Shown here one piece after another: positions 6,914 through 12,871 of a DNA stretch of 13,532 bases. The notes below the pieces were generated by a model, which worked only from the letters and a program-made list of their open reading frames with translations, ran no database searches and was not told the origin of the DNA. The translations under genes and the position numbers were made by a program. Position 1 is the stretch's first letter; every line of letters begins with the position of its first letter. The DNA lies in the NCBI GenBank assembly GCA_039936235.1, contig JBDTIS010000120.1:1-13532 (forward strand), read 5' to 3'. This stretch comes from CAHJXF01 sp039936235. GTDB lineage: Bacteria > Pseudomonadota > Gammaproteobacteria > Burkholderiales > Burkholderiaceae_D.

Positions 6914-7126
6914 TCAGCGCGTCGATGCGTCCGCCACCGCGCCCTCCAGGAAGCGCAGTTTTGAGCATGCAAAAATCCTGATACCGACGGATGGGGACCC
7001 TTTGATGTAATCCGCGGGCGCCTTGGGGGCGCCTCCCGCCGGCGCATATCCCTCCGAATTGAATTCGCCGAACTTGGTCCGGGAGCGAATCGAGAACGTG
7101 TTTTCTTCGTTGGTCGGCTTAGCCAC
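6914..7126 (-). CDS. Small hypothetical protein, 70 aa
   Basis: A 70-codon ORF begins at GTG 7126 and ends at TGA 6914. Its start is supported by a strong Shine-Dalgarno: GAGG in GCGAGGTGACCC lies 6 nt before the GTG. The product is polar and charged at the N-terminus (MAKPTNEENTFSIRSRTKFG), with a Gly/Ala/Pro-rich middle (GYAPAGGAPKAPADYIKG), one cysteine, and no membrane segment. I do not recognise a family. Base composition here is visibly less GC-rich than in the flanking housekeeping genes, consistent with acquired DNA. It lies between the gene remnants and the tRNA-Phe terminator, on the same strand as both. It may be a real small accessory gene, or the surviving 5' end of a longer one whose 3' part was lost. 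Confidence 0.45.
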   Translation of the reverse strand: MAKPTNEENTFSIRSRTKFGEFNSEGYAPAGGAPKAPADYIKGSPSVGIRIFACSKLRFLEGAVADASTR

Positions 7127-7429
7127 GGGTCACCTCGCAAACGCAGGAGGGCGTCATGACGATGCAAGCGTGGACGCGCCGTGACCACACGTAGCAGCAG
7201 ATGACCTCATTTACAACTCTTGGGTAGGGAGTTGCGTATAGCGAGGCGTTGTTGATCTGCGGGCGCAAACACTGCCGCGCCCCGCTGCAAAACGTCGGAT
7301 CTGCCCGTCGCCACCGAGGGTCGGGTGCAATTTGCGTCGAACGCAATCGGACGCAGATGGCGCGCCTTTTTGCGTTTGAAACGCAGGCGATTCCTGTAGG
7401 CATTGCCAGAAAATTGCCGGGAACCCAAC
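7127..7429. other. Non-coding, dyad-rich stretch downstream of tRNA-Phe
   Basis: No convincing gene is present. The stretch is less GC-rich than its surroundings. It contains a 6 bp inverted repeat CAACTC/GAGTTG (7214-7219 and 7229-7234), two TGCGT/ACGCA dyads (listed separately), and on the plus strand a 12-codon ORF (ATG 7156, TAG 7192-7194) preceded by AGGAGG with 5 nt spacing. No part of the tRNA-Phe 3' end is repeated here. Confidence 0.5.
7332..7385. promoter_or_regulatory. Pair of TGCGT...ACGCA inverted repeats (possible operators)
   Basis: Dyad 1 (7332-7346) is TTGCGT, CGA, ACGCAA with perfect 6 bp arms. Dyad 2 (7371-7385) is TGCGTT, TGA, AACGCA, also with perfect 6 bp arms. Their centres are 39 bp apart, and they share the half-site TGCGT/ACGCA with inner spacing of 3 and 5 bp. 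A further single half-site (GACGCA) lies between them at about 7350-7355. They could bind a dimeric regulator. The alternative is chance in a C+G-biased sequence. The nearest candidate target is the 70-codon ORF at 7126. Confidence 0.35.
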
Positions 7430-7451
7430 AAAAAGGCCGCTTGCGCGGCCT
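7430..7451 (-). terminator. Rho-independent terminator of tRNA-Phe
   Basis: On the minus strand a perfect 7 bp GC-rich stem (AGGCCGC, loop GCAA, GCGGCCT; arms 7451-7445 and 7440-7434) is followed directly by a run of T (7434-7430). It lies about 50 nt beyond the tRNA 3' end. Two further small hairpins in the trailer (CTGTC/GACAG at 7453-7464, GCCAA/TTGGC at 7471-7488) may matter for 3' processing. Confidence 0.85.
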
Positions 7452-7501
7452 CCTGTCTGGACAGTTCCTCGCCAAGTTATTGATTGGCAAGGGTGTCATC
7501 T

Positions 7502-7577
7502 TGGTGGCTCGGGGCGGAATCGAACCACCGACACGCGGATTTTCAATCCGCTGCTCTACCGACTGAGCTACCGAGCC
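7502..7577 (-). tRNA. tRNA-Phe (GAA)
   Basis: A 76 nt cloverleaf on the minus strand. The acceptor stem GGCTCGG pairs with CCGAGCC, followed by discriminator A and an encoded CCA. The D-arm contains AGCTCAGTCGGTAGAGC. The anticodon stem GCGGA/TCCGC closes the loop TTGAAAA, with anticodon GAA at 7544-7542. The T-arm contains GGTTCGATTCC. It decodes UUC/UUU. The promoter lies directly upstream and a terminator downstream, so it is a single-gene transcription unit. Its 3' end faces the degraded region, the orientation used by tRNA-targeting integrases, but no attachment-site duplication is seen in the window. Confidence 0.98.
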
Positions 7578-7587
7578 AAGGGGCCGG

Positions 7588-7617
7588 ATTATACGCAGGG
7601 GGTCGGATCAGCGGCAA
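7588..7617 (-). promoter_or_regulatory. Promoter of tRNA-Phe
   Basis: On the minus strand a perfect -10 TATAAT (7593 to 7588) lies 10 bp before the tRNA 5' end, with TTGCCG (7617 to 7612, 4 of 6 matches) 18 bp further upstream. It is divergent from and next to the hydroxylase promoter. Assigned by eye. Confidence 0.65.
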
Positions 7618-7657
7618 GCGCGGGGCGGCCGTGTCGGAAGCGCCGCGATCACGTCGC

Positions 7658-7663
7658 TATAAT
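7658..7663 (+). promoter_or_regulatory. -10 box implying leaderless hydroxylase mRNA
   Basis: A perfect TATAAT ends only 6 nt before the A of the ATG at 7670. The usual start distance from a -10 box would put +1 at or next to the start codon. No Shine-Dalgarno precedes the ATG. No convincing -35 element is seen at 16-18 bp. Confidence 0.55.
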
Positions 7664-7669
7664 CTGCCG

Positions 7670-8908
7670 ATGAACCCCAGGCCCGATGCGGCGCGGCCGA
7701 ACCGGGCCGCTTCGTCGCTCCCCACTGCAGACGTCGCCGTCATCGGCGGCGGGATCGTCGGCGCCGCCGCGGCGCTCGCGTCCGCACAGGCCGGCCTGTC
7801 GACGGTGTGGGTGGCCGGTCGGGCTTTCCAGCTCCCGCCTGCTTCCGCAGACGATCGCGACCTGCGGGTGTACGCGCTCAGCCCATCCACGCAACGCTTC
7901 CTCGAAAGCCTTCGCGTCTGGTCGCAGCTCGACCCTTCGCGCGCGTCTCCCGTCTTCGACATGCGCGTCTTCGGCGATGCCGATGGCCGCGCGGCGTTGC
8001 ACTTCGGTGCCTACGAGGCGGCGACCGAACGCCTCGCGACCATCGTCGAGCATCGCGAACTCGCGCGGGTGCTCGACGCGGCTGCCGGTTACTTCCCCGG
8101 CATCGAGCGCGTCGAAGGCTTCGCTTCCGCGGTCGACGTCGGCAACGATGGAGTAGACCTCGTCACCGAACGTGGCACGCGACGCGCGAGGCTCGTGATT
8201 GCGGCCGACGGCGCGAAATCGCCGACGCGCGAGGCGGTCGGCATCGAAACCCGCCGCAAACCCTACGACCAGCGTGCGCTGGTCGGTAACTTCGCCTGCG
8301 AGCGACCGCACGGCGGCACGGCGTATCAATGGTTCACCGCCGACGGCGTGATCGCATTGTTGCCGCTCGCTGGCGCCGACGCGATGTCGCTCGTGTGGTC
8401 GGCACCGGACGCGAAGGCCGACGAACTGATGCAGCTCGGGGCCGATGCGATGGCATCCCGGCTATCCGCGATGACCGCGCCGTTGTCGGCCACGGGCCCG
8501 GGGGCGCTGACCGCGCTCGGGACCGTCGTCGCGATTCCGCTGGCGCTGCAGACCGCACGTCGTCTCGTCACGCGTCGGACCGCGCTGGTCGGCGATGCCG
8601 CGCACGTCATTCATCCGCTCGCGGGGCAAGGCCTCAACCTGGGACTCGCCGATGTCGAAACCCTCGTCGGCATCGTCGCCACACGCGAGCGGTTTCGCGA
8701 CTGCGGCGATGCGATGCTGTTGCGTCGTTACGAACGTGCGCGCGCCGAACCGGTCCTGGCAATGCGGCAGATGACCGACGGGCTGTCGCGACTATTCACG
8801 AGCACCCGGCCCGAAGCCGTGCATCTGCGCGGCTTCGGCATGCGTGTGCTCGATCACGTCTCGCCGCTGAAGCGGCTGTTGATGCGTCAGGCCGCCGGCG
8901 GTCGATGA
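7670..8908 (+). CDS. UbiH/UbiF/Coq6-family FAD-dependent hydroxylase
   Basis: A 412-residue class A flavoprotein monooxygenase of the ubiquinone-biosynthesis hydroxylase family, which uses FAD, NAD(P)H and O2 to hydroxylate the quinone ring at the membrane. Motifs in order: the FAD Rossmann motif VIGGGIVGAAAAL (24-36), the DG motif IAADGAKSPTREAVG (177-191), and the GD motif ALVGDAAHVIHPLAGQGLNLG (305-325), whose HP-x-AGQG-x-N-x-G is diagnostic of the UbiH/F group. Which ring carbon it modifies (C1, C5 or C6) cannot be decided from sequence, so no symbol is given. The longer frame upstream runs through the antisense of tRNA-Phe and is rejected; ATG 7670 is the start. The gene precedes dsbC by 90 bp on the same strand. 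Confidence 0.92.
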   Translation: MNPRPDAARPNRAASSLPTADVAVIGGGIVGAAAALASAQAGLSTVWVAGRAFQLPPASADDRDLRVYALSPSTQRFLESLRVWSQLDPSRASPVFDMRVFGDADGRAALHFGAYEAATERLATIVEHRELARVLDAAAGYFPGIERVEGFASAVDVGNDGVDLVTERGTRRARLVIAADGAKSPTREAVGIETRRKPYDQRALVGNFACERPHGGTAYQWFTADGVIALLPLAGADAMSLVWSAPDAKADELMQLGADAMASRLSAMTAPLSATGPGALTALGTVVAIPLALQTARRLVTRRTALVGDAAHVIHPLAGQGLNLGLADVETLVGIVATRERFRDCGDAMLLRRYERARAEPVLAMRQMTDGLSRLFTSTRPEAVHLRGFGMRVLDHVSPLKRLLMRQAAGGR

Positions 8909-8998
8909 CGTTTATCCTCCGGACGCTGGTCGAACGCGGCGGCGTCCGAACCGCTCTGTCGGTCGAACGCGACCAGCCCCCCTGTCATCGGAGTTCGC

Positions 8999-9805
8999 AT
9001 GTCCCCAACCTTCCGCCGCATCCGGTCCACCTTCGTCGCGACCATGCTCATCGGTATCTCGCCGACCGTTCTCGCGCAAGCTGCGGCGCCGAAGGCGGGC
9101 GCGTTGCCAGCGACGTCGACGCCGCAGCCCGCCGTCGCTGCGCCGGTCCCGGTGGACGATCCGGCGCTGAAGAAGAATCTCGAGACGCGACTGAATGCGA
9201 CCGTCGACAGCATCAGCCGGCTGCCGCTCGCGGGCCTCTACGAAGTGCGCGTCGGCGGCGACATCTTCTACACCGACACGACCGGCAACTACATCGTCGT
9301 CGGTAACCTGATCGATCTGCGCACGCGCGAGAACCTGACCCGCACGCGCGCCGACGCGATCAAGCAGGCCTCGCTGCCGGTCTTCAAATGGGCCGACCTG
9401 CCGCTGGATACGGCCGTCAAGGTCGTCAAGGGCGGCGGCAAGCGCAAGGTCGCCATCTTCGAGGATCCGAACTGCGGTTATTGCAAGAAGCTCGAGAAGT
9501 CGATCCTCGACATCGGCGACGTGACGATCTACGTCTTCCTGTATCCGGTGCTCGGGCCCGACTCGCTGGTCAAGTCGAAGCAGGTGTGGTGCGCGCCTAA
9601 CCGTGCGAAGGCCTGGGACGACTGGATGCAGAACGCGGTCGCGCTGAGCGGCGACGGCAGTTGCGCGACGCCGCTCGACAAGACGCTGGCACTCGGCAAG
9701 AAGCTGAAGGTCGAAGGGACGCCGACGCTGTTCTTCACGAACGACAAGCGCGTCGAAGGTGCGATCGATGCGGCGGAACTGGAAAGGTTGCTGGCAGCGG
9801 GTTGA
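8999..9805 (+). CDS. dsbC: Thiol:disulfide isomerase DsbC
   Basis: A 268-residue periplasmic protein-disulfide isomerase that reshuffles wrong disulfides in secreted proteins and is kept reduced by DsbD. A signal peptide (about 1-27, cleavage after VLAQA) is followed by an Ala/Pro-rich linker. The N-terminal dimerisation domain (about 53-125) has the typical LYEVRVGGDIFYTDTTGNY strand pair. The thioredoxin domain holds the active site C159-G-Y-C162 and the cis-proline P242 in VEGTPTLFF. A second cysteine pair (C198 and C222) matches the structural disulfide of the family. GGAG at 8990-8993, 5 nt before ATG 8999, fixes the start. It probably shares a transcript with the upstream hydroxylase. 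It is convergent with mltA, 48 bp away, without an obvious terminator. Confidence 0.95.
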   Translation: MSPTFRRIRSTFVATMLIGISPTVLAQAAAPKAGALPATSTPQPAVAAPVPVDDPALKKNLETRLNATVDSISRLPLAGLYEVRVGGDIFYTDTTGNYIVVGNLIDLRTRENLTRTRADAIKQASLPVFKWADLPLDTAVKVVKGGGKRKVAIFEDPNCGYCKKLEKSILDIGDVTIYVFLYPVLGPDSLVKSKQVWCAPNRAKAWDDWMQNAVALSGDGSCATPLDKTLALGKKLKVEGTPTLFFTNDKRVEGAIDAAELERLLAAG

Positions 9806-9853
9806 GGCGAGTCCGACGCTGTACCGCGGCGAAGCGATCGTCCTGCCGCACCT

Positions 9854-11155
9854 TCAGCGTGGGACCAGCACCCACATCCTTCCGTCCTGTTTCATCCGAC
9901 CCGCCTGGCTGCCAGCCTCGGCGCCGAAGCCCCAGAAATAATCGGCTCGCACCGCACCGTTCGGAGCCGCCGCGATCGCACCGCCGGTGTCCTGCGCCAT
10001 CACGAGTCGGCGCAGCGGCTGGTCGGACAGCGGCAACGTCGTCGCGAGAAAGACCGGCGAGCCGAGCGGTACGACGCGCGGGTCGACCGCGATCGATCGT
10101 TGCGGAGTCAACGAGACACCGAGCGCGCCTTTCGGCCCGCGCGTCGGATCGACGATCGCCTCCTCCTTGAAGAACACTTCGCTCGGATTGGCAGCGAGAA
10201 GCTGGTTGAGCCGCTCCGGATGCGCGATGGCCCATGCCTTGATGCTCTGCATCGACGCCTGCGCCAGCGTCATCTCGCCGCGATCGACCAGCCAGCGGCC
10301 GATCGACTTGTACGGCTGGCCGTTCTGATCGGCATACGCGAGACGCACGGTCTGCACCACGCGACCGGAGTTGATCAGCTCGACGCGGCCCGATCCCTGG
10401 ATCTCGAGGAAGAACGCGTCGATCGGATCGTCGACCCACAGGATCTCCTTGCCGCGCAACGCGCCGGCGCTCGCGAGGTCCCCGCGCGCCGGATAAGGCA
10501 GGACGGTGCGGCCGACGATCCGTCCGCGGATGCGTTTGCCTTTCAGCTCCGGATACAGCGAGGTCAGGTCGACAGTGAGCAGGTCGTCGGGCACGCCGTA
10601 CAGCGGCGTCAGGTACGGTGTGACCGGTACCCGGCTGCCGCGCAGCAGCGGCTCGTAGTAGCCCGTGACGAGGCCGGTGTCGTTGCCTTCGGTGGTCGTC
10701 AGTCGATTGGGGACGAAGCGGCTCTCGAAGAAGTTGCGGATCGCGACGGCGTCGCCGCGATCGACGCCGCGTGCGGCGATGCAGACGGCCGCCCATTCGG
10801 GCTTCTTCGCGAGCGCGTCGCACGACGCTAGGAACGCCGGCCATGCATCGGTCAGCGGGTCGCTGTCCCAGCCGGGCAACGCGGCCCACGACGTCGGAAC
10901 CAGCAGCGGCTTCGCGGTCACGACCGGCGGTGTCGTCGGAACCGGAGGCTGCACTTCGGGCACCGGCACCGACGGAGCACGGACCGGCGTGGTCGTGCAG
11001 GCGGCGAGCAGCGCCAGCGCTGCGACGATCGTCGCCGCCACGATCCGCCTGATCGCGCGGGCGGTCGCCGCGTCGCTAGAATGTACGACGCTGCGGGTCG
11101 CGCATCGCACGGTTCGTGCGACGCGCCGTACGCTCGAAACGGAAGTGACGGTCAT
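9854..11155 (-). CDS. mltA: Membrane-bound lytic murein transglycosylase A (lipoprotein)
   Basis: Cleaves the MurNAc-GlcNAc bond of peptidoglycan with formation of 1,6-anhydroMurNAc, from the inner face of the outer membrane. Counted from ATG 11155 (433 aa), the lipobox LLAAC places the lipidated cysteine at C53. A Pro-rich linker follows, then the MltA domain (GLVTGYYEPLLRGS, DPIDAFFLEIQGSGR, YKSIGRWL) and the C-terminal 3D domain with its three aspartates D358 (AVDP), D389 (AQDTGGAI, the likely catalytic acid) and D405 (RADYFWG). Relative to the common GGAIRGAVRAD there is a small insertion (IAAAPNGAVRAD). The start is uncertain: ATG 11155 has AGGA 5 nt upstream but gives a long Arg-rich n-region; GTG 11110 and GTG 11041 are alternatives, the last leaving no positive charge before the hydrophobic core. 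A decayed paralogue lies at 6348-6693. Confidence 0.93.
   Translation of the reverse strand: MTVTSVSSVRRVARTVRCATRSVVHSSDAATARAIRRIVAATIVAALALLAACTTTPVRAPSVPVPEVQPPVPTTPPVVTAKPLLVPTSWAALPGWDSDPLTDAWPAFLASCDALAKKPEWAAVCIAARGVDRGDAVAIRNFFESRFVPNRLTTTEGNDTGLVTGYYEPLLRGSRVPVTPYLTPLYGVPDDLLTVDLTSLYPELKGKRIRGRIVGRTVLPYPARGDLASAGALRGKEILWVDDPIDAFFLEIQGSGRVELINSGRVVQTVRLAYADQNGQPYKSIGRWLVDRGEMTLAQASMQSIKAWAIAHPERLNQLLAANPSEVFFKEEAIVDPTRGPKGALGVSLTPQRSIAVDPRVVPLGSPVFLATTLPLSDQPLRRLVMAQDTGGAIAAAPNGAVRADYFWGFGAEAGSQAGRMKQDGRMWVLVPR
11101..11125. repeat. 11 bp inverted repeat between mltA and small membrane gene
   Basis: CGCATCGCACG, spacer GTT, CGTGCGACGCG. Ten of 11 positions pair as DNA; as minus-strand RNA the odd pair is a G-U wobble, giving an uninterrupted 11 bp stem with a 3 nt loop. 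It lies 29 bp upstream of the small membrane protein start, and inside the mltA signal-peptide region if mltA starts at 11155. It could be an operator or an mRNA hairpin. Confidence 0.5.
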
Positions 11156-11339
11156 GTGGATCCTGGTTGCCGAAGCGTTGGGTGCGCTCGGCTTGTTCCT
11201 GTTCATCGTGTGGTGGACGCTCGGTCCGACGCAGCGTCGCGAACGCGAGGCTCTGCAGCAGTTGGCCAGCCAGGAAGCACGGCGACGCGCAGCGACCGAG
11301 GCGGACGCTCAGTCATCGGAGAGCGATTCGAGTTCCTGA
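11154..11339 (+). CDS. Small single-pass membrane protein, 61 aa
   Basis: A 61-residue protein beginning with one membrane helix (WILVAEALGALGLFLFIVWW, residues 2-21) ending at TLGPTQRRERE. A cytoplasmic, charged, probably coiled-coil segment (ALQQLASQEARRRAATEA, about 35-52) and a Ser/Asp-rich tail follow. Architecture suggests N-out/C-in insertion by the positive-inside rule. GGAAG 8 nt before ATG 11154 is an acceptable ribosome binding site. I do not recognise a named family; similar short proteins near mltA may exist in Burkholderiales, but I cannot check this. Its ATG and the favoured mltA ATG overlap head to head on one CATG (11153-11156), so at most one of the two starts may be annotated correctly. 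It is convergent with apaG, 56 bp away. Confidence 0.65.
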   Translation: MWILVAEALGALGLFLFIVWWTLGPTQRREREALQQLASQEARRRAATEADAQSSESDSSS

Positions 11340-11395
11340 CCGGGTCGCTGACCATCGGGCCGCTCGCGTGCCGTGCGCCATGCAATACGGGGCCG

Positions 11396-11770
11396 TCAGT
11401 GCAGCGCGCTCGGAACCGCCAGCGAGAACTCGTCGATCGGCGCCTCGAAGCGAGTGCCGTCCTCGGCCACTGCGAAATAGCTGCCGCGCATCGACCCGGT
11501 CGCTGTCGCGAGCGCCGTGCCGCTGGTGTACTCGAACGATTCGCCGGGCGCGAGCAATGGCTGATGACCGACGACGCCCAGACCCTTGACCTCTTCGATG
11601 TGCGCGTCGGCGTCGGTGATGATCCAGTGTCGCGAGATCACCTGGGTCGGCACATCACCGGCGTTGGTGATCGTGATCGCGTACGCGAAGACGTAGCGTC
11701 CCTCCGACGGGTCGGACTGCTCGGGAATGTGGCGGGTCTTGACGGTGACGTGCAGTCGATAGGTCGGCAT
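11396..11770 (-). CDS. apaG: ApaG (DUF525) protein
   Basis: A 124-residue ApaG-family protein, the usual length, with a fibronectin-III-like beta-sandwich. Typical segments are EGRYVFAYAITITNAGDVP (about 24-42), TQVISRHWIITDA, VVGHQPLLAPGESFEYTSG (about 71-89), and GSMRGSYFAVAEDG followed by F-x-A-P-I-x-E-F-S-L near the C-terminus. Its precise role is unsettled; in enterobacteria it is linked to Co2+/Mg2+ handling and sits beside apaH. Here the context is mltA/apaG/rpe/gph, the arrangement seen in betaproteobacteria. Start ATG 11770 matches the family; the frame further upstream is unconserved. It is divergent from rpe over 247 bp, a region that should hold both promoters; TACACT at 11913-11918 is a possible -10 for rpe. 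Confidence 0.95.
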   Translation of the reverse strand: MPTYRLHVTVKTRHIPEQSDPSEGRYVFAYAITITNAGDVPTQVISRHWIITDADAHIEEVKGLGVVGHQPLLAPGESFEYTSGTALATATGSMRGSYFAVAEDGTRFEAPIDEFSLAVPSALH

Positions 11771-12017
11771 GGGTATCTTGTTCGTGGGTCCGCGTGGGAC
11801 GTGAGGGAAATTGCGATCGGTCGATGAACGAACCGAACGAAGTGTTGCTGCGACGGCGACAGCGGCAGGCCGGATGCGATGCGTTACCGACTTCCGGCCG
11901 ACTCCGCTCCGGTACACTGATCGTTCGTTCGAGAGGCCCGCAGGTACGCGACACCGCCCACTCGATCAGCACCGCGACCAAGCATCGCAACCCATCGACA
12001 GTCCAACCGCGCCCGCC

Positions 12018-12740
12018 ATGGAAACTCTGAATCGCCGCGATTATCGCATCGCGCCTTCGATCCTCTCTGCCGACTTCGCGCGTCTCGGCGATGAGGTCGG
12101 GCACGTACTCGCAGCCGGCGCCGACTTCATCCACTTCGACGTCATGGACAACCATTACGTGCCGAACCTGACAATCGGCCCGATGGTCTGCAAGGCGCTG
12201 CGTCCGCATGCGAAGAATCCGGACGGCAGCCCCGCGATCATCGACGTCCACCTGATGGTCAAGCCGGTCGACCGGATCGTGCCGGATTTCGCGGAAGCGG
12301 GCGCGAACATCATCAGCTTCCATCCCGAAGCTTCCGAGCATGTCGATCGCACGCTCGGCCTGATCCGCGAAAACGGTTGCAAGGCCGGGCTCGTCTTCAA
12401 TCCGGCCACGACGCTGTCGTATCTCGACTACGTGATGGATCGCGTGGATCTGATCCTGATCATGTCGGTCAATCCGGGCTTCGGCGGCCAGGCGTTCATC
12501 GCCGAAGCGCTGGTGAAGATCGCCGACGTGCGCAGCCGCATCGACGCGTACAAGGCGACCAGCGGGCGTGAGGTGCTGCTCGAGGTCGATGGCGGCGTGA
12601 AGGTCGACAACATCGCGAAGATCGCGCAGGCCGGTGCGTGCACGTTCGTCGCCGGGTCGGCGGTGTTCGGGGCGCGCGATGCCGATGGCGGGTATCGCGG
12701 CGTGATGGGCCAGTTACGGGACGCGCTGGCGACCGTATGA
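12018..12740 (+). CDS. rpe: Ribulose-5-phosphate 3-epimerase
   Basis: Interconverts D-ribulose-5-phosphate and D-xylulose-5-phosphate in the pentose phosphate pathway (and the Calvin cycle where present), in the cytosol. At 240 residues it is a complete TIM barrel. Metal and catalytic residues are visible: S17 region (IAPSILSADF, 11-20), H39 and D41 in FIHFDVMDNHYVPN, H78 in IDVHLMV, the MSVNPGFGGQ loop (149-158), catalytic D191 in LEVDGGV, and the phosphate-binding VAGSAVFG (211-218). ATG 12018 gives the family N-terminus; longer in-frame starts upstream read through unconserved sequence. It is followed after 131 bp by gph on the same strand, with an inverted repeat in between. The two enzymes share the sugar-phosphate/phosphoglycolate theme typical of rpe-gph pairs. 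Confidence 0.97.
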   Translation: METLNRRDYRIAPSILSADFARLGDEVGHVLAAGADFIHFDVMDNHYVPNLTIGPMVCKALRPHAKNPDGSPAIIDVHLMVKPVDRIVPDFAEAGANIISFHPEASEHVDRTLGLIRENGCKAGLVFNPATTLSYLDYVMDRVDLILIMSVNPGFGGQAFIAEALVKIADVRSRIDAYKATSGREVLLEVDGGVKVDNIAKIAQAGACTFVAGSAVFGARDADGGYRGVMGQLRDALATV

Positions 12741-12746
12741 CGCATT

Positions 12747-12767
12747 CCCTCCCTCTTTGGGGGAGGG
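12747..12767. repeat. Inverted repeat in the rpe-gph spacer
   Basis: CCCTCCC (12747-12753) and GGGAGGG (12761-12767) form a perfect 7 bp stem with a 7 nt loop just after the rpe stop. A second weaker dyad (GGCGAG 12777-12782, CTCGCC 12801-12806) and a GCC-TTC-GGC turn follow. There is no T-run, so it is not a classic terminator. It looks like a dispersed intergenic palindrome of the REP-like kind, or an mRNA stability hairpin. Confidence 0.5.
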
Positions 12768-12871
12768 CCATGGAAGGGCGAGCAAAGCGAGCGACAGTAA
12801 CTCGCCTTCGGCAAGTCCCCATCCCGACCTTTCCCCAGACGGAAAGCGGAACCCCACGAACGGATCGTTCC

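Noticed and set aside
7502..7577. Attachment-site duplication of the tRNA-Phe 3' end
   Set aside because: I looked for repeats of the CCA-end and T-arm sequence in 4700-7500 and found none in the window.
7484..7669. N-terminal extension of the hydroxylase frame
   Set aside because: It would read through the antisense of tRNA-Phe and past the promoter; the family N-terminus begins just after ATG 7670.
11077..11082. TAGAAT as a -10 box for the 61-aa gene
   Set aside because: No acceptable -35 at 16-18 bp upstream, so it is not listed as a promoter; it could still be one.
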